64,000 bases of DNA from Polaribacter sp. (GCA_029238315.1 JAQWGI010000008.1:1-64000); one strand, 5' to 3'; numbered from the stretch's first letter, positions 36,331 to 46,733 are shown. Numbers and translations are program-made. The notes: a model not told the origin generated them from the sequence alone.

Positions 36331-37530
36331 TTAGGCAGTTTTAACTTTAGCACGTTTTAGTCTTCTTTTTACATTTCCTTGAACCACGTAATGGTCAATT
36401 GTTGGAGCAAAAACGTTCATTAATAAAATGGCTAAGAATACGCCTTCTGGATATGCTGGGTTAAATACACGAATCATAATTGAAATAAACCCAATTAAGA
36501 AACCATAAATCCATTTTCCTTTATTTGTCTGTGATGCGGTTACTGGGTCTGTTGCCATGTAAACAGCACCAAATGCTAAACCACCAATCATTAAGTGTTC
36601 CCACCAAACGGTATTCATTAGTCCGTAAAACTTACTTGATTCTGTAATAATATCTGCGGCAACTACTTGGTTAAAAATGAAACCCATAACGGCTGCTCCT
36701 AAAAAAGTAGATACGATAATTCTCCAACTTCCTATTTTTGTAAAAATTAAGAAAGCTGCCCCCAACAATATTAAAAGTGTTGATGTTTCTCCAATAGAAC
36801 CTGGAATAAAACCCATAAACTTATCAAATGTAGAGTACACTACTTCTTGATTTTGTGCATAAGCTCCTAAGATAGTTTCTCCAGAAATTGCATCTGCAGT
36901 ACCTGTTCTATTTACAGCGTCATATACCCATACTTTATCTCCACTCATCCAAGTTGGATATGCAAAGAATAAAAATGCTCTAATGGTTAAAGCTGGATTT
37001 AAGATATTCATTCCTGTTCCTCCAAAAACTTCTTTACCAATTACTACACCAAAAACTACAGCAACTGCTAACATCCACAAAGGAGTATCAATTGGCACAA
37101 TTAAAGGCACTAACATTCCGGTTACCAAATAACCTTCTTCTACTTCGTGTCCTTTTATTACTGCAAAAATAAATTCTACAATAAGACCAACACCGTAAGA
37201 TACAATTACCAATGGTAATACTTTTATAATTCCAATCCAGAAATTATCAAATGTAAAAAAGTTAGCCAGTACATCTGTTCTTAAAGAGCCATCAATAGCT
37301 GCATAATGCTGAAAACCAGCATTAAACATACCAAACAGTAAACACGGCACTAAAGCCATAATGACAATATTCATTGTACGTTTTAGATCATCTGCCGCTT
37401 TAATATGAGTTCCTCCTTGAGTCGTCTCATTTGGTAAATATAAAAAAGTATGGATTGCGTTAAACGCAGGTGCCATTTTAGTCCCTTTATATTTTTCTTT
37501 TAAATTATGTAAATTTTGTTTTAAGCCCAT
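36331..37530 (-). CDS. nqrB: Na+-translocating NADH:quinone reductase subunit B
   Basis: 399 residues, about ten membrane helices. The covalent FMN site lies in SIGETSTLLILLG with Thr249 as likely acceptor. It also binds riboflavin and contributes to the Na+ and quinone sites in known complexes. Family blocks FGVVIGKEVFGGTGMNILNPAL-type and DPVTASQTNKGKW are present. Four bases separate it from the nqrA stop. Confidence 0.97.
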   Translation of the reverse strand: MGLKQNLHNLKEKYKGTKMAPAFNAIHTFLYLPNETTQGGTHIKAADDLKRTMNIVIMALVPCLLFGMFNAGFQHYAAIDGSLRTDVLANFFTFDNFWIGIIKVLPLVIVSYGVGLIVEFIFAVIKGHEVEEGYLVTGMLVPLIVPIDTPLWMLAVAVVFGVVIGKEVFGGTGMNILNPALTIRAFLFFAYPTWMSGDKVWVYDAVNRTGTADAISGETILGAYAQNQEVVYSTFDKFMGFIPGSIGETSTLLILLGAAFLIFTKIGSWRIIVSTFLGAAVMGFIFNQVVAADIITESSKFYGLMNTVWWEHLMIGGLAFGAVYMATDPVTASQTNKGKWIYGFLIGFISIMIRVFNPAYPEGVFLAILLMNVFAPTIDHYVVQGNVKRRLKRAKVKTA

Positions 37531-37534
37531 AACT

Positions 37535-38887
37535 TTATCCTATTTCTTCTCTCATTAAGTCCAACCCTTCTCTGATAATCTTTTGATGTGGTTGTTTTGA
37601 TACACAAATAAATTCTGTCAAAGCAAAATCTTCTGGCGCTACTTCATACGCACCTAGAGCTTCCATTTCATCTAGATCTTTATACATACAAGATTTTAAC
37701 AATTGCATTGGGTATATATCTAATGGAAACACTTTTTCATAAGAACCGGTAACTACAAAAGCTCTATGTTCTCCATTAGTATTGGTGTTTAAATCGTATT
37801 TTTTACTTGGTGATAACCAAGAAAAAGTAAGTGCTCTTGAAGCTGATATTTTATTAAATATTGGTTTATTCCAACCAAAAAACTCATAATCGTCTCCTTC
37901 AGGAATTGCTGTAATTTGATTGTCATAATACCCCAAACTTCCCTCTAAAGAAACTTGCGTTCCAGACAATACGTTTCCGCTGATAATTCTTGTATGTTCT
38001 GACTGTAAATTATCAGCAACAATCGTTGCAATCGTTGCTCCTGGATAGGCAGTTACATATTTAGGTTTTGAAAACTGAGAACCTGTTAATGCAACAGTTC
38101 TTTTTGCATTAAATTTACCTGTTAACAGCAGTTCTCCAATAACAACTAAATCTTGTGGAGTAACTACCCAAACAACCTCTCCTTTATTAATAGGATCTAC
38201 TTGAGCAATCTGTGTACTTACGTTTCCTATTGGATGAGGACCAACTAAACCGTGAAGTTCAGCGTCTTTGACGCCATTAAAAGGTGACAAATTTGTCTCT
38301 TTAGAAATAGAAACATGCACTTTTCCTTCAGTTAACTTGGCTAAAGCTGTAATTGCTACTTGCAACTCTGCTTCTTTTCCTTTTAGGGCATAATCTAAAT
38401 CTGGTGCTAAAGGCGCACTATTATAACCTGAAATAAAAATTGCTTTAGGTGATTGATTTGGGTTTGCTACAACATCGTATGGACGTTGTTTAACAAATGG
38501 CCAACACCCCGAAGAAAGTAAATGGTTTTTCACTTCTTCTCCAGACATTTTTGACGCTTCTTTCTTGCCGAATTCTGCAAAATGTTGCTTCGCGTCTGCT
38601 TGGATTGTAATTTCTAACACTTTTCTTCTTTCTCCACGAACAATAGCTATAATCTTTCCGCTAACAGGTGATGAAAATAAAATGCGCGCATCACTTTTAG
38701 AATAAAAAAGTGATTCTCCTGCTTTTACTTCTGCTCCAACTTTAACGTTAAGTTTAGGTATTATTCCGTGAAAATCTTCTGGCTTTATAGCATAAACACC
38801 AGCAGTTTCTGTAACCGCCAAGGTTTGTTCTGCCTCGCCAACAAGTTTGATATTCAAACCTTTTTTTATACGGATGTCTTTTGACAT
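37535..38887 (-). CDS. nqrA: Na+-translocating NADH:quinone reductase subunit A
   Basis: About 450 residues from the ATG at 38885-38887 (MSKDIRIKKGLNIKLVGEAE). An upstream in-frame start adds 11 residues not seen in the family and was rejected. The soluble, cytoplasmic subunit has a Rnf/NqrA lipoyl-like N-terminal domain (IPKLNVKVGAEVKAGESLFY) and the VLEI/ISGNVLSGT core. First gene of the six-gene operon. TAAATTTG at 38922-38929 is a possible -7 box. Confidence 0.95.
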   Translation of the reverse strand: MSKDIRIKKGLNIKLVGEAEQTLAVTETAGVYAIKPEDFHGIIPKLNVKVGAEVKAGESLFYSKSDARILFSSPVSGKIIAIVRGERRKVLEITIQADAKQHFAEFGKKEASKMSGEEVKNHLLSSGCWPFVKQRPYDVVANPNQSPKAIFISGYNSAPLAPDLDYALKGKEAELQVAITALAKLTEGKVHVSISKETNLSPFNGVKDAELHGLVGPHPIGNVSTQIAQVDPINKGEVVWVVTPQDLVVIGELLLTGKFNAKRTVALTGSQFSKPKYVTAYPGATIATIVADNLQSEHTRIISGNVLSGTQVSLEGSLGYYDNQITAIPEGDDYEFFGWNKPIFNKISASRALTFSWLSPSKKYDLNTNTNGEHRAFVVTGSYEKVFPLDIYPMQLLKSCMYKDLDEMEALGAYEVAPEDFALTEFICVSKQPHQKIIREGLDLMREEIG

Positions 38888-38921
38888 ATAAATAGGACTT
38901 TTAATTAGCTTAAAAAACACG

Positions 38922-38929
38922 CAAATTTA
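38922..38929 (-). promoter_or_regulatory. Possible -7 box of the nqr operon
   Basis: TAAATTTG on the minus strand, 34 nt before the nqrA ATG. A TTG lies upstream but 24 nt away, longer than usual. Confidence 0.4.
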
Positions 38930-39034
38930 TGAATTTTGTAAGCTTCTTAAAGACAAAATGAAGTTAATATTATTTAAAAAACATTATTTATATTGATTCT
39001 AAATAATAAATATTTTTATTCACTTATAATTTAG

Positions 39035-39042
39035 TAGGTTTG
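39035..39042 (+). promoter_or_regulatory. -7 box of the DUF5103 gene
   Basis: TAGGTTTG ends at 39042, so a GTG start at 39042 would precede transcription. This supports the ATG at 39072. Confidence 0.5.
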
Positions 39043-39071
39043 TGTTTTTAGAAAAGCGAATTCACAGAAAT

Positions 39072-40298
39072 ATGATATTGAAAAAAAAGATTTTTTTAAC
39101 CCTCTTTTGTATCACTTTTGGAGTATTCTTGTATGCTCAAGGAAATATTAAAAGCATACAATTAAAAACCTCAAAGCCAACAAATTTTTCTACTATCGTG
39201 CCCTTAGGCCAGGTATTGCAACTTTCATTTGACGATTTGCAAGCGGATCAAAAAGAGTACTCGTATAAAATTGAACATATGAACGCTGATTGGACACCTA
39301 GTAATATTCCAAGTAATATATATATTATTGGGTTTAATCAAAACCGAATATTAAGGTACGAAAACTCTTTTAACACTTTCCAGAACTACACACACTACAG
39401 CGTACAAATTCCAAATTCTAATACACAAATTACAAAAAGTGGCAATTACTTAATTTCTGTTTTAAACGAATATGAAGAGGTAATTTTTACTCGAAAATTT
39501 ACTTATTACGAAAGCAATGCACTAGTGGGTGTTTCTGTTATACGAAGCAGCAATACATCGCAAGGAAATCAACAGCAAACTGTTCAGTTTACAATCAATT
39601 ACAACGGAAACGAAATCAGAAATCCATCTCAAGAAATTGAAACAGTTGTTATACAGAATAATAATTGGAAGACTGCTATTTACGATTTAAAACCGCAATT
39701 TTACAGAAACAATCAGTTGGTATATAAGTACTTCAACAAACCTAACTTTTGGAGCGGAAACGAGTACCTTAACTTTGACAATAAACAAATTAGAAACAGC
39801 ACTATTCAGATTGCACGAGTAGAAAAAAAAGACATCTACCACAGTTATTTGTACCCTCAACAAGCTAGGAAAGATAGGCCCTACACTTATTTTCCTGATA
39901 TCAATGGACACTTTATTATTAGAACAATTGAAGCAAACAAAGCACAAACAGAAGCAGACTATGCAATGGTGCATTTTTCTTTAGATAGCCGGCTAATAAA
40001 CAACAAAGAAATCTACGTTTATGGAGCATTTAATGATTTTTCGCTGACTACAGAAAACAAAATGAAATTCAATACTAACAACAGCAGACACGAAACGGCT
40101 ATCTTACTAAAGCAAGGTTTCTATAATTATACTTTTGTTACCAAAGACAAAAGCGGCATTGTAAATCCAATAGAAATTAATGGATCTTTTGATGAAACTG
40201 AAAATGAATATTCGGTAGTGGTATATTACCAAGCATTTGGCGAAAATTATCAAAGAGTTCTTGGATTAGGTACCGGGTTTATAAATGTACGTCAATAA
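39072..40298 (+). CDS. DUF5103-family exported protein
   Basis: 408 residues from the ATG at 39072, which opens a signal peptide (MILKKKIFLTLFCITFG, cleavage near LYAQG). The beta-rich body includes LGQVLQLSFDDLQADQKEYSYKI, SYRIEH-like HMNADW, YENSFNTFQNYTHYSVQ and, late, YVYGAFNDF, matching the DUF5103 family widespread in Bacteroidota. Function unknown; the two Ig-like or beta-sandwich parts suggest an envelope role. It is divergent from nqrA. Confidence 0.85.
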   Translation: MILKKKIFLTLFCITFGVFLYAQGNIKSIQLKTSKPTNFSTIVPLGQVLQLSFDDLQADQKEYSYKIEHMNADWTPSNIPSNIYIIGFNQNRILRYENSFNTFQNYTHYSVQIPNSNTQITKSGNYLISVLNEYEEVIFTRKFTYYESNALVGVSVIRSSNTSQGNQQQTVQFTINYNGNEIRNPSQEIETVVIQNNNWKTAIYDLKPQFYRNNQLVYKYFNKPNFWSGNEYLNFDNKQIRNSTIQIARVEKKDIYHSYLYPQQARKDRPYTYFPDINGHFIIRTIEANKAQTEADYAMVHFSLDSRLINNKEIYVYGAFNDFSLTTENKMKFNTNNSRHETAILLKQGFYNYTFVTKDKSGIVNPIEINGSFDETENEYSVVVYYQAFGENYQRVLGLGTGFINVRQ

Positions 40299-40333
40299 AA
40301 CGTACTTATTTTTTTGTATTTGCTTAAAGTTCT

Positions 40334-40341
40334 TATCTTTG
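40334..40341 (+). promoter_or_regulatory. -7 box of apaG
   Basis: TATCTTTG, 21 nt before the apaG ATG, with a TTG 17 nt upstream (slightly short spacing). Confidence 0.55.
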
Positions 40342-40362
40342 AGAGGCTAATTTTTTTAAATT

Positions 40363-40749
40363 ATGGTTCAGCAAATTACAAATGGCATAAAAATCTCTAT
40401 CAACACAAAGTGTAACGGAACAATTGTAAAAAATCATAATGTACTTAACGCATTTAGCTACTTTGTTACGATTCAAAATGAATCAGAACAAGTTGTGCAA
40501 CTTCTAGAACGTTTTTGGGAAATTTCTGACGCCTTAAACGACAAAGAATTTGTGGCAGGAGAAGGTGTTGTTGGACAAAAACCAACATTAAAACCCAACG
40601 AACAATACACTTATAGATCTAACTGTTTTCTACTTGGCGATGCTGGCTCTATGAAAGGAACTTTTAAAATGATTGACAAAAAAACAAACCTTCTATTTCA
40701 AGTAATTATTCCTTCTTTTCAATTAACAACGATTCCGTTACTCAATTAA
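40363..40749 (+). CDS. apaG: ApaG-domain protein
   Basis: 128 residues, a single ApaG beta-sandwich: YFVTIQNESEQVVQLLERFWEISDA, VVGQKPTLKPNEQYTYRSNCFL, GSMKGTFKM. In enterobacteria ApaG affects Co2+/Mg2+ balance; its molecular activity is unclear. Its stop shares one base with the next ATG, so it is coupled to the DUF3667 gene. Confidence 0.93.
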   Translation: MVQQITNGIKISINTKCNGTIVKNHNVLNAFSYFVTIQNESEQVVQLLERFWEISDALNDKEFVAGEGVVGQKPTLKPNEQYTYRSNCFLLGDAGSMKGTFKMIDKKTNLLFQVIIPSFQLTTIPLLN

Positions 40750-41864
40750 TGAAACTCAAAAAGAAAAAGAAATCAGCAACAGTAAAGGTTTTAAACACAG
40801 CGTGTTTTAATTGTGGACACCCATTCTATGGAAACGAAAAATATTGTCCAGAATGCGGGCAAGCCAACAAAAACAAACGCATAACATTTGGTAATTTTTT
40901 ACATGAAGTTTTTAATGGTTTTATTTCTTGGGATTCAAAATTTTGGACCACATTTATCCCGCTAATAATAAAGCCAGGCAAAGTTTCTAGAGACTATGTA
41001 GAAGGTAAACGTCAACGATACGCAAATCCATTTCGGTTTTATTTATCTATTTCTGTAATTTTCTTTTTAACATTAGGTTTTACAGATAGTTATGAAAGAT
41101 TTAATGATTTAAAATTAGGCAAAAATGAATCCGAAAAAAGTATCAATCAGAAAATAGAGGATGCAACAAAGGAGATAGATTCTGTAAATATCAAAACAGA
41201 CTTAAAAGATGTGTTGATAAAAACGGGCGCAGAAAACAAAAAACAAACTAAAATAACCTCTAGTAAAGATTCACTAAAAACAAAAGCTGCAAAATCTAAT
41301 AGATTAAAGATTTATGGATTCCCTGATGCACTAAAATTTTATAATTTTCAGAAAAAAAATCCAACCATAAAAATAGAAAATGCATTAGATAGTTTAAAAG
41401 TTAAACACAACTTTTTAAATAGATTTATGTACAGTCGTTTTCAAACTTTAGATAATGTTTTAAAAAGCACAGAAAACCAGAAGCAATTTCAAAATCAGCT
41501 AATTTCTTACATTTCGATTTCTTTATTTATTTTTCTACCATTATTTACACTGGTTTTAAAACTATTATATGTGAGAGGTAAATTTACTTATGTAGAGCAT
41601 TTGGTGTTTGTTTTTCATACACAAACCGTTTTCTTTTTACTATTGACACTCTTTTATCTGATCAGTTTTTTTAGTACAAACACATTTATGAAGGGAGTGT
41701 TTTTAATACTTTTTTTAGTTTATTTACTCATGGCAATGAAGCGTTTTTATAACCAAGGATACCTCAAAACTTTTACAAAATACATACTAATTAATTTAAG
41801 TTTTTTCTTTATTTCTTTATTTGGATTTATAATTGTAACTCTTATTACTTTTACCTTCTATTAA
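40749..41864 (+). CDS. DUF3667-family membrane protein with zinc ribbon
   Basis: 371 residues. An N-terminal zinc-ribbon has CFNCGHPFYGNEKYCPECGQ (two CxxC pairs). Family sequence PGKVSRDYVEGKRQRYANPFRFY follows, then a membrane helix (about 98-112), a charged coiled-coil loop (about 120-245) and several C-terminal helices (about 255-370). The family is common in Bacteroidota and has no known function. Coupled to apaG. Confidence 0.88.
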   Translation: MKLKKKKKSATVKVLNTACFNCGHPFYGNEKYCPECGQANKNKRITFGNFLHEVFNGFISWDSKFWTTFIPLIIKPGKVSRDYVEGKRQRYANPFRFYLSISVIFFLTLGFTDSYERFNDLKLGKNESEKSINQKIEDATKEIDSVNIKTDLKDVLIKTGAENKKQTKITSSKDSLKTKAAKSNRLKIYGFPDALKFYNFQKKNPTIKIENALDSLKVKHNFLNRFMYSRFQTLDNVLKSTENQKQFQNQLISYISISLFIFLPLFTLVLKLLYVRGKFTYVEHLVFVFHTQTVFFLLLTLFYLISFFSTNTFMKGVFLILFLVYLLMAMKRFYNQGYLKTFTKYILINLSFFFISLFGFIIVTLITFTFY

Positions 41865-41933
41865 ATACCTTTATTACAACAAATCGTTTTACGTTAAGAT
41901 TACTTGTTTATTTTTAAAACCTAAAATAAATTG

Positions 41934-41941
41934 TAACTTCG
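41934..41941 (+). promoter_or_regulatory. Possible -7 box of pruA (variant)
   Basis: TAACTTCG differs from TAnnTTTG at one base and lies 39 nt before the ATG. The same octamer occurs upstream of the gene at 46734 (near 46664). Confidence 0.35.
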
Positions 41942-41980
41942 CACTTCATAATTAGTAGATTAAAATTAAAACAACATAAA

Positions 41981-43606
41981 ATGGCAAGAGGATTTTTTAA
42001 CGTTCCTACAGCAGTAAATGAACCTGTAAAAGGGTATGCTCCAGGATCTCCAGAAAGAGAAGAATTATTAGCAACTTACAAAGAAATGTTTAACAGCAAC
42101 ATTGATGTACCAATGCACATTAATGGTGAAGAAGTGAGAACTGGAAACACTAAAAACATCACACCACCTCACGATCATAAACATGTAGTTGGCCAATATC
42201 ATGTAGCAGAAAAAAGCCATGTAGATATGGCCATCTCAACTGCTTTAGCTGCAAGAGAAGCTTGGTCTTCTGTATCTTGGATGGAACGCGCTTCAATTTT
42301 CTTAAAAGCTGCTGAGTTATTAGCAGGGCCTTACAGAGCAAAAATGAATGCAGCAACAATGATTGCTCAATCTAAGAATGTACACCAGGCAGAAATTGAT
42401 GCTGCTTGCGAAATGATTGATTTTTTCCGCTTCAACGTTCAGTACATGACAGATATTTTTAAAGATCAACCAGATTCTGCACCAGGTATTTGGAACAGAG
42501 TTGAGTACAGACCATTAGAAGGATTTGTGTATGCAATTACTCCTTTTAACTTTACATCTATTGCTGCAAATTTACCAGCAGCTGCAGCTTTAATGGGAAA
42601 TGTAGTTGTTTGGAAACCCTCTGATCATCAAGCATATTCTGCTCAAGTAATTGTAGATTTATTTAAAGAAGCTGGTTTACCTGATGGCGTAATTAACGTT
42701 GTTTATGGAGACCCCGTTATGGTAACTGATACCGTATTAGCTTCTCCAGATTTTTCTGGATTACACTTTACAGGTTCTACCCATGTTTTTAAACATTTAT
42801 GGAAACAAATTGGCAACAACATCAACAACTATAAAACATATCCAAGAATTGTTGGAGAAACTGGTGGAAAAGATTTTATCTGGGTTCACAACTCTTCAAA
42901 TCCTTTACAAGTAGCTACCGCAATTACAAGAGGTTCTTTTGAATTTCAAGGGCAAAAATGTTCTGCAGCTTCAAGAGCTTATATTCCTGCATCAATGTGG
43001 TCAGCAGTAAAAAAACATTTAATTGCACAAGCAAGCGAAATTAAAATGGGTTCTCCAGAAGATCCATCAAATTATGTAAATGCAGTAATTCATGAAGGTT
43101 CTTTCGATAAAATTGCAAGTTTCTTAGACGCAGCTAAAACTGATAAAGATGCTGAAATAATTATTGGTGGTGGCCACGATAAATCTGTTGGATACTTTAT
43201 TGAGCCAACCATTATTGTAGCGAAAAATCCAAAATACACAACCATGTGTACAGAGTTATTTGGCCCTGTAATGACCATTTACGTTTACGAAGATGCAGAA
43301 TGGGAAGCTTCGTTAAAACTCGTTGATGAAACTTCTGAGTATGCTTTAACAGGTGCAATCTTCTCTACAGACAGATACATTGTAGAAAAGGCTTCTAAGG
43401 CGTTGGAAAATGCTGCCGGAAACTTCTACATCAATGACAAACCTACTGGTGCCGTTGTAGGACAACAACCTTTTGGTGGTGCAAGAGCATCAGGTACTAA
43501 TGACAAAGCTGGTTCTGCACAAAACTTATTACGCTGGACATCTGTAAGATTAATAAAAGAAACCTTTGTTACTCCTCAAGACTATAAATATCCGTATTTG
43601 GGATAG
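41981..43606 (+). CDS. pruA: L-glutamate gamma-semialdehyde (delta-1-pyrroline-5-carboxylate) dehydrogenase
   Basis: 541 residues, matching the single-domain P5CDH form. Aldehyde dehydrogenase motifs: NFTSIAANLPAAAALMGNVVVWKPSDH, FTGSTHVFKHLW, VGETGGKDFI with the catalytic Glu, FQGQKCSAASR with C327, and ELFGPVMTIYVY. It oxidises glutamate semialdehyde to glutamate in proline breakdown. No putA or other proline gene is adjacent. A terminator follows. Confidence 0.96.
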   Translation: MARGFFNVPTAVNEPVKGYAPGSPEREELLATYKEMFNSNIDVPMHINGEEVRTGNTKNITPPHDHKHVVGQYHVAEKSHVDMAISTALAAREAWSSVSWMERASIFLKAAELLAGPYRAKMNAATMIAQSKNVHQAEIDAACEMIDFFRFNVQYMTDIFKDQPDSAPGIWNRVEYRPLEGFVYAITPFNFTSIAANLPAAAALMGNVVVWKPSDHQAYSAQVIVDLFKEAGLPDGVINVVYGDPVMVTDTVLASPDFSGLHFTGSTHVFKHLWKQIGNNINNYKTYPRIVGETGGKDFIWVHNSSNPLQVATAITRGSFEFQGQKCSAASRAYIPASMWSAVKKHLIAQASEIKMGSPEDPSNYVNAVIHEGSFDKIASFLDAAKTDKDAEIIIGGGHDKSVGYFIEPTIIVAKNPKYTTMCTELFGPVMTIYVYEDAEWEASLKLVDETSEYALTGAIFSTDRYIVEKASKALENAAGNFYINDKPTGAVVGQQPFGGARASGTNDKAGSAQNLLRWTSVRLIKETFVTPQDYKYPYLG

Positions 43607-43630
43607 GATTTGAAAACAAATTTTTAAAGA

Positions 43631-43670
43631 CCTCATCTGTTCTAATGTACTGAATAGATGAGGTTTTTTT
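43631..43670 (+). terminator. Terminator after pruA
   Basis: CCTCATCTGTTC and GAATAGATGAGG pair (one G-U) over a 9-nt loop, followed by seven T. It belongs to a set of hairpins with an ACCTCAT stem core. Confidence 0.85.
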
Positions 43671-43723
43671 ATTTAAAAAACAATTCAGCTCTATATTTAA
43701 CAAAATTCAAACTGAAGATTTTG

Positions 43724-43731
43724 TATCTTTA
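43724..43731 (+). promoter_or_regulatory. Possible -7 box of the M16 protease gene
   Basis: TATCTTTA, one mismatch from TAnnTTTG, 38 nt before the ATG. Confidence 0.3.
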
Positions 43732-43769
43732 ACAGCATCTAATAATTACCCTAACAAACAACCAAAATA

Positions 43770-46595
43770 ATGATTAAAAAAATGCTCCTTTTTGCATTTG
43801 CAATTACCCTAATTGCCTGCAATTCAGAAAAAACAACAACTTTAAATGTTGACTTCGAAAAATTTGAACTAGAAAACGGCTTACAAGTTGTAATGCATGT
43901 AGATAAATCTGACCCAATTGTTGCCGTTGAATTAATGGCGCACGTTGGATCTGCAAGAGAAATAGAAGGAAGAACAGGTTTTGCTCATTTATTTGAACAC
44001 TTATTATTTCTAGAATCAGAAAACCTAGGAAAGGGCGGATTGGATAAAATGAGTGCTAGAATTGGTGGTTCTGGAGCAAACGGCTCTACCTCTAGAGATA
44101 GAACAAATTATTTACAAACAGTACCAAATGACGCCTTAGAAAAAATGATTTGGGCAGAAGCAGATAAATTAGGTTGGTTTATTAATACGGTAACTGAACC
44201 GGTTTTAGCAAAAGAAAAACAAGTTGTAAAAAACGAAAAAAGGCAAGGTGTAGACAACCGTCCGTATGGATTTAATCAACAAATTATTGATCGAAGTTTA
44301 TATCCTAAAAATCACCCCTACAATTGGCAAGTAATTGGTTCTCTAGAAGATCTACAAAACGCTACTTTAGAAGATGTAAAAATATTTTTTAGAAAATGGT
44401 ATGTTCCTAACAATACAACTTTGGTGTTGTCTGGAGATTTTGATCCAGTACAAGCAAAAAAATGGGTAGAAAAATACTTTAATGAAATTCCGAGAGGAAA
44501 TAAAATTATTCCACAAGAAAAAAGACCTGGTGTTGTAACAGAGTCTAAGCTTTTATATTTTGAAGACAATTTTGCACGATTACCAATGTTAACAATGGCT
44601 TGGCCAGCAGTAGAACTTTATAATAAAGATTCTTATGCATTAGATATTCTAACACAATACTTATCTGACGGAAAAAACGCCCCATTAAACACCATTTTAG
44701 TAGACGACTTAAAACTAACCTCATATACTTCTATGGGAACCTACACTTCTGAATTGGCAGGACAAATTCAATTAAGTGTTCGCGGATTTAACAATGTAGA
44801 CTTGAACAACGTAAGTGACGGAATTCAGAAAGCTTTTAAAAATTTTGAAGAAAACGGTATTCCTGAAAAAGATTTAGACAGAATAAAAGCAGGCTTAGAA
44901 ACGGGTTTTTACAACAGTTTATCGAGCGTTTTAGGAAAGGGAACAAACTTAGCATCATATAATACATATACTGGCGATCCAAGTTTTATCAATAAAGAAA
45001 TTGGCTACACATTAAATGTCACCAAGGAAGATGTGATGCGTGTTTTTAAAAAATATATTAAAGGTAAAAACTTTATTGCAACTAGTTTTGTTCCTAAAGG
45101 AATGAAAGAATTAGCATTGAAAGAATCCAAAGAGGCTGTAATAAAAGAAGAAAAAATTGTACAAGGAGCAGAAGAAAATTTTAACCCAAAAATTGCTGCA
45201 AAATACACAAAAACACCTTCAGAAATCAATCGTTCTGTTGAACCTCCTTACGGATTATCACCAGCTATGAGTGTACCTAATGTATGGAAAGATAAATTAA
45301 CGAACGGCATACAGGTATTCGGAATTGAAAATAACGAAGTGCCTTTAGTGCGTTTTAACTTAGTAATTGATGGGGGTCAATTATTAGAAAATATGGACAA
45401 ATTAGGTGTTGCTAATTTAACAGCTAGCTTAATGAACAGAGGAACAAAAAATAAAACAGTAGCGCAATTACAAGAAGCTGTTCAAGAATTAGGTGCATCT
45501 ATTAGAGTTGCTGCATCCAAAGAAAATATTACTATTAGCGGAACAACTTTAGCTAAAAATTACAGAAAAACATTGGCTTTGGTAGAAGAAGTTATATTAG
45601 AGCCACGTTGGGATGTTTCAGAATTTGAACTACTAAAAAAATCTGTTAAAGCTAATTTACGTCAGCAAGAAGCAAGTCCAACAACTATTGCAAGTAATGT
45701 GTATAATGGTTTAATTTATGGCGAAAGCAATATTAGATCTAAAAACACTTTAGGCACTATTGCCTCTGTTGAAGAAATTGAACTAGCTGATTTAAAAGCA
45801 TATTATTCAAATTACATTTCTCCATCAATTGCAAAAATGCATATTGTAGGAGACATCAATAAAGATGATGCATTAGCTTCTCTGCAAAATTTAGCTTCTA
45901 AATGGGAAACTAAAAAAGTCATTATTCCGGTTTATAAAACCCCTACAGCTCCCAATAAACCAACCGTATATTTTTATGATGTACCAAACGCAAAACAATC
46001 TGTAATTAATTTTGGTGCACCTGCATTAGCCATAACTGATAAAGATTTTTATCCGGCAACGGTAATGAATTACATTCTTGGTGGTGGTGGATTTGCATCA
46101 CAATTAACACAAGAGTTAAGAGAAGGCAAAGGATACACCTACGGAATTGGGTCTGGTTTTTCTGGCACAAAAGCGGCTGGAGCTTTTACTATTTCTAGTA
46201 GAGTTAGATCAAATGTTACGTTAGAATCTGCACAATTAGTAAAGAAAATAATTACTGATTATCCAAAGAAGTTTTCTGACAAAGATTTGGCTACTACCAA
46301 AGGCTTTTTAATAAAAAGTAATGCTCGAAGATTTGAAACCATGGGCGCAAAATTAAACATGTTACAAACTATGAGTGCTTATAATTTTGATGCTGACTAC
46401 ATTAAAAAAAGAGAAAAAATTGTGAATGATATCACTATTGAAGAAATACAAGAATTGTCAAAAAAATATGTAAATCCCAATAAAATGATTTGGTTATTTG
46501 TTGGTGATGCAGCGTCTCAATTAGATCGTTTAAACGAATTAGGATTTGGAAAACCTGTATTACTTAACAAAACAAGAGAAAAAATTAAAAACTAA
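43770..46595 (+). CDS. M16 family zinc metallopeptidase, lipoprotein
   Basis: 941 residues. A lipoprotein signal has Cys at LIACNSE. The N-terminal M16 half has the inverted zinc motif H73-LFE76-H77 with the third ligand Glu156 in VVKNEKRQ. The second half (from about 500) is a homologous, non-catalytic repeat with GYTYGIGSGFSG, the substrate-binding R/Y-type region. Such pitrilysin-like proteins degrade peptides in the periplasm or outer membrane. Single-gene unit between terminators. Confidence 0.93.
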   Translation: MIKKMLLFAFAITLIACNSEKTTTLNVDFEKFELENGLQVVMHVDKSDPIVAVELMAHVGSAREIEGRTGFAHLFEHLLFLESENLGKGGLDKMSARIGGSGANGSTSRDRTNYLQTVPNDALEKMIWAEADKLGWFINTVTEPVLAKEKQVVKNEKRQGVDNRPYGFNQQIIDRSLYPKNHPYNWQVIGSLEDLQNATLEDVKIFFRKWYVPNNTTLVLSGDFDPVQAKKWVEKYFNEIPRGNKIIPQEKRPGVVTESKLLYFEDNFARLPMLTMAWPAVELYNKDSYALDILTQYLSDGKNAPLNTILVDDLKLTSYTSMGTYTSELAGQIQLSVRGFNNVDLNNVSDGIQKAFKNFEENGIPEKDLDRIKAGLETGFYNSLSSVLGKGTNLASYNTYTGDPSFINKEIGYTLNVTKEDVMRVFKKYIKGKNFIATSFVPKGMKELALKESKEAVIKEEKIVQGAEENFNPKIAAKYTKTPSEINRSVEPPYGLSPAMSVPNVWKDKLTNGIQVFGIENNEVPLVRFNLVIDGGQLLENMDKLGVANLTASLMNRGTKNKTVAQLQEAVQELGASIRVAASKENITISGTTLAKNYRKTLALVEEVILEPRWDVSEFELLKKSVKANLRQQEASPTTIASNVYNGLIYGESNIRSKNTLGTIASVEEIELADLKAYYSNYISPSIAKMHIVGDINKDDALASLQNLASKWETKKVIIPVYKTPTAPNKPTVYFYDVPNAKQSVINFGAPALAITDKDFYPATVMNYILGGGGFASQLTQELREGKGYTYGIGSGFSGTKAAGAFTISSRVRSNVTLESAQLVKKIITDYPKKFSDKDLATTKGFLIKSNARRFETMGAKLNMLQTMSAYNFDADYIKKREKIVNDITIEEIQELSKKYVNPNKMIWLFVGDAASQLDRLNELGFGKPVLLNKTREKIKN

Positions 46596-46603
46596 TTCAA
46601 TAT

Positions 46604-46651
46604 AAACCTCATCTAAAGCAAAAATAAACTAACCTTGAGATGAGGTTTTTT
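46604..46651 (+). terminator. Terminator after the M16 gene
   Basis: AAACCTCATCT (46604-46614) and AGATGAGGTTT (46638-46648) pair across a 23-nt loop and are followed by T residues. Confidence 0.8.
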
Positions 46652-46733
46652 AATTCCTTTTTAAATAACTTCGCAGTCTTACTTTTTTAGTTAAAATTAA
46701 AAAATGCATTTATACATATTAGTGCATCAAAAA